Numbered from the stretch's first letter, positions 36,797 to 45,604 are shown. The stretch is DNA of 64,000 bases from Fervidicella metallireducens AeB (GCF_000601455.1 NZ_AZQP01000002.1:1-64000); one strand, 5' to 3'. The notes: generated by a model from the sequence alone, not told the origin. A program made the numbers and translations.

Positions 36797-38580
36797 TGGG
36801 AGAATCAATAAAAGGTCTTAAAAGAAGCTGTATGTGCGGACAATTGAATGAAAGCAATGTAGGAAATACTGTAACCCTTATGGGTTGGGTTCAAAGAAGA
36901 AGAGATTTAGGTAGTCTCATATTTGTTGACTTAAGAGATAGAACGGGAATAGTACAGGTAGTTTTTGGTGAAGAAATAGATAAGAACGCATTTCACAAAG
37001 CAGAGGCAATTAGAAGTGAATATGTTCTTGCGGTAACAGGAAATGTTGTTTTAAGGGAATCACCAAATCCTAATATGCCAACTGGTATGATAGAAATAAA
37101 GGCAACAGACCTTAGAATTTTATCTGAATCAGAAACTCCACCTATATACATTAAAGAGGAGCTTGATGCAGCAGAACAGATTAGATTAAAGTATAGATAT
37201 TTAGACCTTAGAAGGCCTGATATGCAAAGAAGACTTATGGTCAGACACAGAGCAGCAAAAATCGTAAGGGATTTTATGGATGAAAATGGATTTTTAGAAA
37301 TGGAAACTCCAATGCTGACGAAAAGTACTCCTGAAGGTGCAAGGGATTATCTTGTTCCAAGCAGAAATTTCCCCGGAATGTTTTATGCTCTGCCACAATC
37401 ACCTCAGCTGTTTAAACAGCTGCTGATGGTTTCAGGTTTTGATAGATATTTCCAAATAGTTAGATGCTTTAGAGATGAGGATTTAAGGGCAAACAGGCAG
37501 CCGGAATTTACCCAGATAGATATAGAAATGTCCTTTGTTGATGTGGATGATGTAATTGAGATGAATGAAAGACTTATACAGAGGCTATTTAAAGAGATAT
37601 TAAATGTTGATGTAAAACTTCCTATTATGAGAATGCCATATAAGGAAGCTATGGAAAGATACGGTTCAGATAAGCCGGATATTAGATTTGGACTTGAGCT
37701 TGTTAATCTTACAGATGTAGTAAGAAACAGTAGCTTTAAGGTATTCCAGGATGCAATAGCTAATAACGGCGATGTCAGGGCTATAAATGCTAAGGGATGT
37801 GCTGATTTTGGAAGAAAAGAGATAGATAGATTAGGGGAATATGTAAAAACATATGGTGCAAAGGGCCTTGCTTGGATAGCAATAAAAGAGGACGAAATAA
37901 AATCCCCTATTGGGAAATTCTTTAGTGAAGATGAGATGAAGGCTATTATAGATAGAGTAAATGGAGAAGTTGGAGATTTAATTCTGATAGTTGCAGATAA
38001 ACCAGATACTGTTTTTGCTTCCCTTGGTGCATTAAGATTAGAATTAGGCAGGAAATTAAACCTTATAGGACCAGAGAACAAAGAATTTAAGTTCTTATGG
38101 GTAACAGAGTTTCCACTTTTTGAATATGATGAGGAAGAAAACAGATATGTTGCAAAACATCATCCTTTTACAATGCCAATGGAGGAAGATCTTGAGTTCC
38201 TTGAAACTGAACCAGGTAAAGTCAGAGCAAAGGCTTACGACATAGTGTTAAATGGTGAAGAGATAGGGGGAGGAAGTATCAGAATTCATGATACAAAGAT
38301 TCAGGAAAGAATGTTTAAGGCATTAGGTTTTACAATGGAATCAGCATGGGAAAAATTTGGTTTCCTTCTTGAAGCCTTTAAGTTTGGGCCTCCACCACAT
38401 GGCGGTTTAGCATATGGTTTTGACAGACTTGTTATGTTCTTAACTGGAACTGAAAATATAAAGGACGTTATTGCTTTCCCAAAGAACCAAAATGCTGCAT
38501 GTCCTCTAACAAATGCTCCAAATGTAGTTGATTCTAAGCAGCTTACTGAACTTGGTATTTCAACTATAAATAAAGAGTAA
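36796..38580 (+). CDS. aspS: Aspartyl-tRNA synthetase
   Basis: A 594-aa bacterial-type AspRS. It has the N-terminal OB-fold anticodon domain ('VTLMGWVQRRRDLGSLIFVDLRDR' region), motif 2 'FRDEDLRANRQPEFTQIDIE', the bacterial GAD insertion ('LELGRKLNLIGPENKEF' region) and motif 3 'GLAYGFDRLVMFLTG'. It overlaps hisS by 1 nt and is therefore governed by the same T-box. Confidence 0.97.
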   Translation: MGESIKGLKRSCMCGQLNESNVGNTVTLMGWVQRRRDLGSLIFVDLRDRTGIVQVVFGEEIDKNAFHKAEAIRSEYVLAVTGNVVLRESPNPNMPTGMIEIKATDLRILSESETPPIYIKEELDAAEQIRLKYRYLDLRRPDMQRRLMVRHRAAKIVRDFMDENGFLEMETPMLTKSTPEGARDYLVPSRNFPGMFYALPQSPQLFKQLLMVSGFDRYFQIVRCFRDEDLRANRQPEFTQIDIEMSFVDVDDVIEMNERLIQRLFKEILNVDVKLPIMRMPYKEAMERYGSDKPDIRFGLELVNLTDVVRNSSFKVFQDAIANNGDVRAINAKGCADFGRKEIDRLGEYVKTYGAKGLAWIAIKEDEIKSPIGKFFSEDEMKAIIDRVNGEVGDLILIVADKPDTVFASLGALRLELGRKLNLIGPENKEFKFLWVTEFPLFEYDEEENRYVAKHHPFTMPMEEDLEFLETEPGKVRAKAYDIVLNGEEIGGGSIRIHDTKIQERMFKALGFTMESAWEKFGFLLEAFKFGPPPHGGLAYGFDRLVMFLTGTENIKDVIAFPKNQNAACPLTNAPNVVDSKQLTELGISTINKE

Positions 38581-38679
38581 TAAAATAAATATAAAAAATA
38601 TTGTTATAAAAAAACAATATCTGATTATAATACTAATAAGCAAGAAAGATATGGACTGACGTTAATTGTATGTTAATAA

Positions 38680-38860
38680 AAATGGCCTGCTGTATTCGAT
38701 AGAATGGAATATGTATTGATCCAACACCTTTTAATCGGGAGTTTAACTTCTTGTGGGGAATGTATGCCTTTATATTTAAGGAAACAAGAAACATGAGAGA
38801 GAACACCCACCTGCCATTGCAGGTTCAAACATTCCATTTAACGGTACAGCGGGCTTAATT
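38680..38860 (+). ncRNA. ssrS: 6S RNA
   Basis: The 280-bp gap between aspS and tcdA folds as a long rod. GCCTGCTGTA (38685-38694) pairs with TACAGCGGGC (38845-38854), followed inward by AATGGAAT with ATTCCATT, and the 3' side has a CACCTGCC...GCAGGTTCAA hairpin typical of 6S RNA. A candidate -10 TATAAT is at 38626-38631. Bacillus 6S-1 RNA is also encoded near aspS and yrvM (tcdA), to my recollection. 6S RNA mimics an open promoter and binds sigma-A polymerase. Exact ends are estimates. Confidence 0.8.
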
Positions 38861-38879
38861 TGTGTATATGGAGGAAGAT

Positions 38880-39632
38880 ATGTTAAATTCATTTTCACGT
38901 ACAGAACTTCTTTTAGGTAAAGAAGCAATGAATAAATTAAAAAACAGTACAGTAGCTGTTTTTGGTGTCGGAGGGGTAGGTTCCTTTGCGGCAGAGGGAA
39001 TTGCCAGATGTGGAGTAGGAAAAATTATTTTAATTGATAATGATGATATATCTATCACTAATATCAACAGACAAATACATTCAACAACTAAAACCATAGG
39101 AAAGCCTAAGGTTGAAGTTATGGCTGAGAGAATAAGGGAAATAAACCCTGAGGCAGAGGTAATACCGATAAAAAACTTTTTTACTTCAGAAAATGCGGAA
39201 GAACTTTTAAAAAGAGAATATAGTTATGTTGTTGACGCAATTGATACAGTTTCTGCAAAAATCCATTTAATTTATATGTGTGACAAAATGGGAATTCCAA
39301 TAATGAGCAGCATGGGGGCAGGAAATAAACTTGACCCAACCAGATTTGAGGTTACAGATATTTATAAAACAAGTGTATGTCCCCTTGCTAAGGTTATGAG
39401 ATATGAACTTAAAAAAAGAGGTGTAAAAAAATTAAAGGTAGTTTATTCAAAGGAAGAGCCAGTAAAGCCTAAAAATGAAGCTTTACAAGAATATAAAGAA
39501 AATAAGGAAAAGGCACCAGAGCTTGAGATAACAACTGTAAGTAAAAGACAGACACCTGGAAGTATATCCTTTGTTCCATCAGTTGCAGGACTTATAATAG
39601 CTGGGGAAGTTATAAAGGACCTTATTAAATGA
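38880..39632 (+). CDS. tcdA: tRNA threonylcarbamoyladenosine dehydratase
   Basis: TcdA converts t6A37 of tRNA to its cyclic form. The 250-aa E1-like protein has 'VAVFGVGGVGSFAAEGIARCG' for nucleotide binding, 'NINRQIHSTTKTIGKPK', the loop 'SSMGAGNKLDPT' and a C-terminal 'GSISFVPSVAGLIIAGEVI'. ATG 38880 follows a GGAGGAAG site; ATG 38868 lacks one. Confidence 0.93.
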   Translation: MLNSFSRTELLLGKEAMNKLKNSTVAVFGVGGVGSFAAEGIARCGVGKIILIDNDDISITNINRQIHSTTKTIGKPKVEVMAERIREINPEAEVIPIKNFFTSENAEELLKREYSYVVDAIDTVSAKIHLIYMCDKMGIPIMSSMGAGNKLDPTRFEVTDIYKTSVCPLAKVMRYELKKRGVKKLKVVYSKEEPVKPKNEALQEYKENKEKAPELEITTVSKRQTPGSISFVPSVAGLIIAGEVIKDLIK

Positions 39633-39724
39633 TTTATGATATAATGAAAATAAAGTCTATATTGTTATTTTGAAGATTTCATGTATAATTTTTCTTAAGG
39701 TAACATACGTTGGGAGGGTTATTT

Positions 39725-40219
39725 ATGGCAGGAAATTGCTCATTTGATGTAGTGTCAGAAATTAACGTTCAAGAAATGGATAATGCTGTAAATCAGACAA
39801 TAAAGGAAATTTCACAAAGATTTGATTTTAAGGGCTGTGTAGCAGAGATTGAGTTTAACAAGGAAGAAATAAAAATTCATGCAGAGGATGAATATAAGCT
39901 TAATACAATCTTAGAAATACTTAGGGGGAAAATGGTTAAGAGAAATGTTTCTCCCAAATTCTTAGATCCAGGTAAGCTTGAACCTGCTTCAGGAGGAACT
40001 GTAAGACAGGTGGTAAAAATTAAAAAGGGAATTTCAAAGGAAAAGGCAAAGGAAATAATACAAGACATAAAAACATCTAAAATAAAGGTACAGGCTCAGA
40101 TAATGGATGATGTTGTCAGAGTTTCTGGAAAAAACAAGGATGACCTTCAAGCAGTAATACATATGTTAAAGGGAAAAGACTATGATATTGAACTGCAGTT
40201 CACTAATTATAGGTCGTAA
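39725..40219 (+). CDS. yajQ: YajQ family nucleotide-binding protein
   Basis: A 164-aa YajQ protein. It has the typical '[20 protein letters not shown]', 'RFDFKGC' and '[13 protein letters not shown]', with two ferredoxin-like domains. Some YajQ proteins bind cyclic di-GMP, which is not shown for clostridial forms. ATG 39725 follows TGGGAGGG. The metal-sensor-like gene begins 11 bp later. Confidence 0.92.
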   Translation: MAGNCSFDVVSEINVQEMDNAVNQTIKEISQRFDFKGCVAEIEFNKEEIKIHAEDEYKLNTILEILRGKMVKRNVSPKFLDPGKLEPASGGTVRQVVKIKKGISKEKAKEIIQDIKTSKIKVQAQIMDDVVRVSGKNKDDLQAVIHMLKGKDYDIELQFTNYRS

Positions 40220-40230
40220 GGTGGGGTATA

Positions 40231-40494
40231 ATGGATAAGACTAAGGAGGATATAATAAAAAGACTTAGAAGAATAGAAGGTCAGGTTAAAGGTATTGAAA
40301 GAATGATAGAAAAAGACCAGTGCTGTAATGACATATTAATTCAGATTGCTGCTGTAAAGGCGGCTATTTCAAAGGTTGGAGGTCTGGTATTAGAAAACTA
40401 TTCCAGATCCTGTATTAAAAAAGCAATTGAAAATGACGAAAGTGAAGAGAATATTGAAAATATGATAGAAACAATAATTAAATTTATAAAGTGA
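40231..40494 (+). CDS. CsoR/CstR-family repressor
   Basis: An 87-aa all-helical DUF156 repressor with 'RLRRIEGQVKGIERMI' and 'DILIQIAAVKAAISKVG'. CsoR copper sensors use Cys-His-Cys. Here the first Cys is Cys32 and the last is Cys61, with the right 29-residue spacing, but the His position is Tyr57 ('ENYSRSC'). Two Cys without the His is the pattern of CstR persulfide sensors rather than copper sensors. An additional Cys31 is present. No copper or sulfur genes flank it, so its target is unknown. Confidence 0.85.
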   Translation: MDKTKEDIIKRLRRIEGQVKGIERMIEKDQCCNDILIQIAAVKAAISKVGGLVLENYSRSCIKKAIENDESEENIENMIETIIKFIK

Positions 40495-40539
40495 AAATGC
40501 TTGAAAATTATAGAATAAAAGTTTAATATTAATGAAATT

Positions 40540-40635
40540 AAAACCCATAGTCTATTTAGCATATAAAGGATAAATAATTAAAAGTTATATTATACCCTTA
40601 ATGCTGGTTACTTAGATTCATGGGTTTTCTTTTTA
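40540..40635 (+). terminator. Long hairpin, terminator or small RNA
   Basis: AAAACCCAT (40540-40548) pairs with ATGGGTTTT (40620-40628), followed by inner TCTA/TAGA and AGCAT/ATGCT and AAGG/CCTT segments, forming a rod of about 90 nt, and a T-rich CTTTTTATT. It could end the csoR-like transcript. It is longer than most terminators. The rest of the gap to 40848 is AT-rich. Confidence 0.5.
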
Positions 40636-40727
40636 TTGTGTCAAGAAATAAATAGAAAATTAAGTCGTAAAAAGTAAATGTAGGTACTAAAATTCAATAA
40701 ATTGTATAATTTTCATAAACAATAAAG

Positions 40728-40742
40728 AATATTTTGAAAATT
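40728..40742. promoter_or_regulatory. CodY-box-like sequence before serine genes
   Basis: AATATTTTGAAAATT matches the CodY consensus AATTTTCWGAAAATT at 13 of 15 positions. It also lies in a palindrome TTTTGAAAATTTCAAAA (40732-40748). In an AT-rich genome this is weak evidence by itself; its position about 105 bp before an amino-acid operon makes it worth noting. Confidence 0.35.
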
Positions 40743-40847
40743 TCAAAAAATATATTGTGGGAATTTTTGCAAAATGTTATCATATTCTATGTAAGGGGAA
40801 ACCGACAATAAAAACTTAACAAAAACCATTACAAGGGGGGTAAAATA

Positions 40848-41918
40848 ATGCATAAAAAATTATTTATTCCAGGTCCTGTTGATGTCAGAGAAGATGTACT
40901 TCAACAGATGACAAAACCAATGATTGGGCATCGAACAAAGGATGCATCTGCACTTCAAAGAAGGATAAGTGAAAAATTGCAAAAGGTTTTTTACACAAAT
41001 GAGGAGATTCTTCTTTCAACTTCATCAGGCTCAGGTCTTATGGAGGGAGCTATTAGATCATGTACTAGAAAAAGAGCAGCGGTATTTTCAGTAGGAGCCT
41101 TTGGAGACAGATGGTATGAAATGGCTGTTGCTAATAATGTTCCAGCAGATAAATTTTCAGTAGAACAGGGTAAAGCAACAACAGCTGAAATGGTTGATGA
41201 GGTTTTATCAACAGGTAAATATGATTTAATAACTGTTACACACAATGAAACTTCCAGTGGCGTTATGAACCCAGTAGAAGAAATTTCAGAGGTTATGAAG
41301 AAATACCCAGAAGTTATATGGTGTTTAGACACTGTAAGTTCTATGGCTGGTACAAAGATAGAAGTAGACAAATTAGGTGTAGATATATGTATCACTTCAA
41401 CTCAAAAATGTATAGGACTTCCTCCGGGAATGGCTATTGCTTCAATGTCAAAGAAGGCTGTTGAAGCAGCTAAAGAAGTTCCATATAGGGGAGTTTATCT
41501 TGATCTTCTTGCACTCTATGACTACATACAGAAAAAGGATTACCAGTATCCTTCAACTCCTGCATTATCACTTATGTATGCCCTTGATTACCAATTAGAC
41601 AGAATTTTAGAGGAAGGCCTAGAAAACAGATATGCAAGGCATTTAGAAATGGCTCAATATGTAAGAGAATGGGCTAAAAAGAATTTTGAGTTATTCCCAG
41701 AAGAAAGATATGCTTCAAATACATTAACAACAATAAAGAATACAAGAAATATTGATGTTTCAGCATTAAATAAGGCACTTGGGGAAAGAGGATTTACAAT
41801 TTCAAATGGTTATGGAAAATTAAAGGACAAGACATTTAGAATTTCACATATGGCTGACTATACTTTAGATGAAGTAAAGAGTTTGATAGCTGCCATAGAT
41901 GATATATTAGGTTTATAA
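40848..41918 (+). CDS. Class V aminotransferase (serine/phosphoserine type)
   Basis: A 356-aa PLP enzyme of the alanine-glyoxylate / serine-pyruvate aminotransferase group. It has 'LFIPGPVDVREDVLQQM', 'MIGHRTKDASALQRRISEKL', 'HNETSSGVMNPVEEI' and the PLP lysine in 'TSTQKCIGLPPGMA' (about residue 187). The next gene is a SerA-like dehydrogenase, so it probably works as phosphoserine aminotransferase (SerC role), as these proteins do in many Clostridia and archaea; this is inferred from context. It has an AAGGGGGG site. Confidence 0.85.
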   Translation: MHKKLFIPGPVDVREDVLQQMTKPMIGHRTKDASALQRRISEKLQKVFYTNEEILLSTSSGSGLMEGAIRSCTRKRAAVFSVGAFGDRWYEMAVANNVPADKFSVEQGKATTAEMVDEVLSTGKYDLITVTHNETSSGVMNPVEEISEVMKKYPEVIWCLDTVSSMAGTKIEVDKLGVDICITSTQKCIGLPPGMAIASMSKKAVEAAKEVPYRGVYLDLLALYDYIQKKDYQYPSTPALSLMYALDYQLDRILEEGLENRYARHLEMAQYVREWAKKNFELFPEERYASNTLTTIKNTRNIDVSALNKALGERGFTISNGYGKLKDKTFRISHMADYTLDEVKSLIAAIDDILGL

Positions 41919-41950
41919 TATATAATTTATTTTATTAAGGGGTAATGGGT

Positions 41951-42862
41951 ATGATTAGAATATTAGCTGCTGATGGCATGGAAAAGTCAGCAATTACAAA
42001 ATTAACTGAAATGGGTTTTGAAGTGGTTGAGCGGCATTATGAAGAAACAGAATTGGCTGAGGAAATTAAAAACTTTGATGTGGTGGTTGTTCGTTCAGCA
42101 ACTAAAATAAGAAAGCCAATAATAGATGCTGCATTAGAAACAAAAAGACTTAAGCTGATAATTCGAGGCGGAGTTGGGGTTGATAATATAGATGTAGATT
42201 ATGCAAGGGCAAATGGGATTGAAGTGAACAATACTCCAAATGCAAGCAGTGCATCGGTGGCAGAGCTTGCAATAGGACATATGTTTACCCTTGCAAGATT
42301 TATTCATAGTGCAAATGTAACCATGAGACAAGGAAAATGGAATAAGAAGCACTATGAGGGTATTGAACTTGCTGGTAAGACTTTAGGGTTAGTAGGGTTT
42401 GGAAGGATAGCAAAGGAAACGGCAAAGAGAGCGGAAGCCTTGGGTATGAAAATAGTTTATACTGATATTTGTGGGCCAATGGATGGATATGAAAGATATA
42501 GATTCTGTACACTTGATGAGTTATTGCAGGTATCTGATTTTGTTTCATTACATATTCCATTTAATAAGAACCAGGGCCCAGTTATCGGTAAGGAGCAGAT
42601 TAATAGGATGAAGGACGGCGCATATATAATCAATTGTGCCAGAGGCGGTGTAGTTTCAGAAGATGACTTATTAGAGGCACTTGATTCAGGTAAACTTGCA
42701 GGTGCAGCTCTGGATGTATTTGTTGAAGAGCCAACAAAAAATATGGCACTCTGTTCACATGAAAAAGTATCATTGACTCCACACATTGGGGCATCAACAG
42801 TTGAAGCTCAGGAAAGAATAGGAGAGGAGATTGTTGATATAATAACAAAATTCTTTGCATAG
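41951..42862 (+). CDS. serA: D-3-phosphoglycerate dehydrogenase-like
   Basis: A 303-aa D-2-hydroxyacid dehydrogenase. It has 'IIRGGVGVDNIDVDYARANG', the NAD-binding 'LGLVGFGRIAKETAKRAEALGM', catalytic Arg in 'NCARGGVVSEDDL', 'LDVFVEEP' and catalytic His in 'LTPHIGASTVEAQ'. It is the short SerA form without an ACT domain, so it lacks the usual serine-feedback domain. ATG 41951 fits the AAGGGG site better than ATG 41945. It lies between the aminotransferase and DUF1015. Confidence 0.88.
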   Translation: MIRILAADGMEKSAITKLTEMGFEVVERHYEETELAEEIKNFDVVVVRSATKIRKPIIDAALETKRLKLIIRGGVGVDNIDVDYARANGIEVNNTPNASSASVAELAIGHMFTLARFIHSANVTMRQGKWNKKHYEGIELAGKTLGLVGFGRIAKETAKRAEALGMKIVYTDICGPMDGYERYRFCTLDELLQVSDFVSLHIPFNKNQGPVIGKEQINRMKDGAYIINCARGGVVSEDDLLEALDSGKLAGAALDVFVEEPTKNMALCSHEKVSLTPHIGASTVEAQERIGEEIVDIITKFFA

Positions 42863-42873
42863 GAGGAAAGGCT

Positions 42874-44121
42874 ATGGCTGTTTTTAGACCTTTTAAAGCT
42901 ATAAGACCAACAAAGGAACTTGCAGAAAAAGTTGCAGCACTTCCTTATGACGTTATGAATAGTGATGAAGCCAGGGAAATGGTTAAGGACAATCCCTATT
43001 CATTTTTACACGTTGATAAGGCTGAAGTAGATTTAGATCCTTCCATTGACTTATATGATAAGAGAGTTTATGAGAAGGCTGCAAGTAATTTAAAGACAAT
43101 GATTGAAAATAAAATTTTTATACAGGATGAAAAAAATAATTATTACATCTATAAACAAGTAATGAATGGCCGCTCACAGATTGGACTTGTTGGATGTGCT
43201 TCAATAGATGATTATATTAACAATGTTATTAAGAAGCATGAACATACAAGGGCAGATAAAGAGCAGGACAGAATAAACCATGTTGATTATACAAATGCAA
43301 ATACCGGACCCATATTTTTAACTTATAGAGCAAAAGGTGAAATAAATGAAATCATAAATCTATGGATAGATGAACATACTCCAGTTTATGATTTCGTATC
43401 TGATGATGGAATAGGCCATACTGTGTGGGTAATAGATTGTAATAATGTCATTGAAAGGCTAGAAAATCTCTTTAAGGAAGTTGATTATTTTTATATTGCC
43501 GATGGACATCACAGAGCAGCTTCTGCTGTTAAAGTTGGAAAGATCAGAAGAGAGGAAAGACCAGGTTATAACGGAACTGAAGAATTTAATTTCTTCCTTG
43601 CTGTACTCTTCCCAGATGAACAGCTCTATATAATGGATTATAACAGGGTTGTTAAGGATTTAAATGGATACAGTGAAGAAGAATTCATGTCAAGGATTAA
43701 TGAAAAGTTCGAAGTGGAAGTATATGAGGGTGAGGGACAATATAAACCTGATAGAAAACATACATTTGGAATGTATTTAAATAACAGATGGTATAGTCTC
43801 AAGGCTAAGGAGGGAACCTTCAACCCTGATGATCCTGTAGATAGATTAGATGTTTCAATACTGCAGAATAATCTTTTGAATCCAATCTTAGGAATATTGG
43901 ACCCAAGAACAGATAAGAGAATTGATTTTATCGGAGGAATAAGGGGTCTTAAGGAACTTGAAAAAAGAGTTAATGAGGGAATGAAGGTTGCATTTTCAAT
44001 GTACCCAACAACAATTGATGATTTAATGTCAATTGCAGATGCAGGTCAGGTAATGCCTCCTAAATCCACCTGGTTTGAACCAAAGCTTAGAAGTGGTCTT
44101 TTCATACACGATCTGGAATAG
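42874..44121 (+). CDS. DUF1015 family protein of serine locus
   Basis: A 415-aa cytosolic protein of DUF1015. The start 'MAVFRPFKAIRPTKELAEKV' and 'LPYDVMNSDEAREM' are family marks, and 'FYIADGHHRAASA' (about 205-217) resembles the ParB/Srx-fold nucleotide-binding motif shared with SbnI-type serine kinases. It is 11 bp after serA in a three-gene operon that lacks serB. A role in phosphoserine/serine conversion is attractive but unproven. The C-terminal half is also conserved in type ('FIGGIRGLKELEKRVNEGMK'). Confidence 0.85.
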   Translation: MAVFRPFKAIRPTKELAEKVAALPYDVMNSDEAREMVKDNPYSFLHVDKAEVDLDPSIDLYDKRVYEKAASNLKTMIENKIFIQDEKNNYYIYKQVMNGRSQIGLVGCASIDDYINNVIKKHEHTRADKEQDRINHVDYTNANTGPIFLTYRAKGEINEIINLWIDEHTPVYDFVSDDGIGHTVWVIDCNNVIERLENLFKEVDYFYIADGHHRAASAVKVGKIRREERPGYNGTEEFNFFLAVLFPDEQLYIMDYNRVVKDLNGYSEEEFMSRINEKFEVEVYEGEGQYKPDRKHTFGMYLNNRWYSLKAKEGTFNPDDPVDRLDVSILQNNLLNPILGILDPRTDKRIDFIGGIRGLKELEKRVNEGMKVAFSMYPTTIDDLMSIADAGQVMPPKSTWFEPKLRSGLFIHDLE

Positions 44122-44137
44122 TTTATTTGAGAAAAGT

Positions 44138-44176
44138 GGCTGATGCACTAGATAATAGTGTTCAGCCTCTTTTTAT
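44138..44176 (+). terminator. Terminator after DUF1015 gene
   Basis: GGCTGATGCACTA (from 44138) pairs with TAGTGTTCAGCC (to 44167) around a GATAA loop with one bulge, followed by TCTTTTTATT. The stretch 44177-44378 has no gene. It contains palindromes TTCACATGTGAA (44192-44203) and TGTCATGAATGATGACA (44214-44230) and a CATATTAT (44332-44339) that could be a sigma-E -10 for cotJ. Confidence 0.85.
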
Positions 44177-44378
44177 TGTTAACATTTGTTATTCACATGT
44201 GAATTTTGAAAAATGTCATGAATGATGACATAAGCTTCAAGGCGCTTCATCAGGGAAATTTAAATGTTTCCTTGTTTTAATAATCCAGAAACTCATGGTT
44301 GCTAGAAAAGTAACAGTGCTTGCCTTTGCTGCATATTATGTTATTGTGTATCAACTTTTTAGGAGGAAGATTAACGTA

Positions 44379-44645
44379 ATGAAAAGGGACCATGAAAAAG
44401 ATAATGAGATGCAAAGCAAATCACAAAAGGATATGGAAAAATGCGTTTCACAGGAGTTGGTAATTAAAAACGTCAGGCTGGCTGCAGCATACGTTCCTTA
44501 TCAGAAAATGTGTAATACCTTTTCGCCAATTGATGCATTAAAAAGGGGGACTGCATTTCCAGAACTTTTCAGTCCATATGATAAAAAGGACAAGAAATCA
44601 AAACTGGAAAAAGAAGATAAAGGGAGGGACTATTATGAAGAATGA
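44379..44645 (+). CDS. cotJA: Spore coat-associated protein CotJA
   Basis: An 88-aa protein with the CotJA signature 'LAAAYVPYQKMCNTFSPIDA' and 'GTAFPELFSPY', followed by a Lys-rich tail. It starts the cotJABC operon and overlaps cotJB by 11 nt. ATG 44379 follows an AGGAGGAAG site; the longer upstream frame from 44295 has no site and its hydrophobic start is not part of the family. Expression is expected in the mother cell during sporulation. Confidence 0.9.
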   Translation: MKRDHEKDNEMQSKSQKDMEKCVSQELVIKNVRLAAAYVPYQKMCNTFSPIDALKRGTAFPELFSPYDKKDKKSKLEKEDKGRDYYEE

Positions 44646-44922
44646 AAATGAAAGGTTTGATTTATTGAAAAGATTAACTGCAGCACGTTTCATGGTAGAA
44701 GACCTCCACTTATATCTAGACACTCACCCCAATGATCGTGAGGCTATTGCCAAATTCAATTCATATCTTATGCAAACAAAAAAATTAAGGGAAAGCTACG
44801 AAAAATCATATGGAATGCTGACAGCACATGATTCCTTCAGTCAGTACCCCTGGCAGTGGATAAATGAACCATGGCCATGGGATTATGAAGCTAATTTTGA
44901 ACTAAACAGGGGGGAAAATTAA
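44635..44922 (+). CDS. cotJB: Spore coat protein CotJB
   Basis: A 95-aa CotJB protein. It has 'RFDLLKRLTAARFMVEDLHL', 'YLDTHPNDREAIAKFNSY' and a Trp/Pro-rich end 'YPWQWINEPWPWDYEANFE'. ATG 44635 follows an AAAGGGAGGGAC site within the end of cotJA. It is needed with CotJA for coat assembly in Bacillus. cotJC begins 3 bp after its stop. Confidence 0.92.
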   Translation: MKNENERFDLLKRLTAARFMVEDLHLYLDTHPNDREAIAKFNSYLMQTKKLRESYEKSYGMLTAHDSFSQYPWQWINEPWPWDYEANFELNRGEN

Positions 44923-44925
44923 TCT

Positions 44926-45528
44926 ATGTGGATTTATGAAAAAATGCTGGAGTATCCAGTTAAAATAAAAAATCCTAATCCTAAAATGGCCAAAATTATA
45001 ATAACCCAATATGGTGGACCAGACGGTGAGTTAGGAGCAGCTTTAAGATATTTAAGTCAAAGATTTTCAATGATTACTCCTCAGGCAATAGGAACGTTAA
45101 ATGATATAGGAACTGAAGAATTGGCACACTTAGAGATGGTTGGGGCTATGGTACGTCAGTTATTAAAGGGTGCAAGCTTGGAAGAAATAGAAAAGGCTGG
45201 GATGTCAGCTTATTATGCAGACCACGACAGGGGTGTTTATCCAGCAAGTGCATCAGGTGTTCCTTTTAGTGCAGCTGGTATTCAATCTAAAGGAGATCCT
45301 ATTGTTGATTTAACAGAAAATCTTGCTGCAGAGCAAAAGGCAAGAGCAACTTATGAATATCTTATAAATATGGCAGATGATCCTGATGTTATTGAGCCTT
45401 TAAAATTCCTGAGGGAAAGGGAAGTAGTTCATTTTCAAAGGTTTGGAGAAGCCTTAAGAATAGTACAGGATTATCTTCAGGAACCACATTTATTTATTAT
45501 GCCAAAGCCTGATTTTTTAAACAAATGA
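44926..45528 (+). CDS. cotJC: CotJC, manganese-catalase-like coat protein
   Basis: A 200-aa di-metal ferritin-like protein. It has 'GGPDGELGAALRYLSQRFSM' and 'DIGTEELAHLEMVGAMVRQL' (Glu and ExxH metal ligands), then 'EQKARATYEYLINMADDPDV' and 'REREVVHFQRFGEAL' with the second ExxH. It resembles manganese catalase and is a coat component in Bacillus and Clostridium. It closes the cotJABC operon. Confidence 0.95.
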   Translation: MWIYEKMLEYPVKIKNPNPKMAKIIITQYGGPDGELGAALRYLSQRFSMITPQAIGTLNDIGTEELAHLEMVGAMVRQLLKGASLEEIEKAGMSAYYADHDRGVYPASASGVPFSAAGIQSKGDPIVDLTENLAAEQKARATYEYLINMADDPDVIEPLKFLREREVVHFQRFGEALRIVQDYLQEPHLFIMPKPDFLNK

Positions 45529-45550
45529 TTTTTAGATGTTAAAAATGAAC

Positions 45551-45592
45551 ATCACCTGAATCTGCAGTTTTATTGTTGCAGGCTGAGGTGAT
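45551..45592 (+). terminator. Hairpin after cotJC
   Basis: ATCACCT (45551-45557) pairs with AGGTGAT (45586-45592), with inner CTGCA/TGCAG, but there is no T-run on the + strand. It is probably a processing or termination structure at the end of cotJABC. Confidence 0.45.
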
Positions 45593-45604
45593 CTTCATAA
45601 AAAA

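Noticed and set aside
44295-44378. N-terminal extension of CotJA with a hydrophobic stretch
   Set aside because: No ribosome binding site precedes 44295, and an AGGAGGAAG site fits ATG 44379 where the family homology starts.
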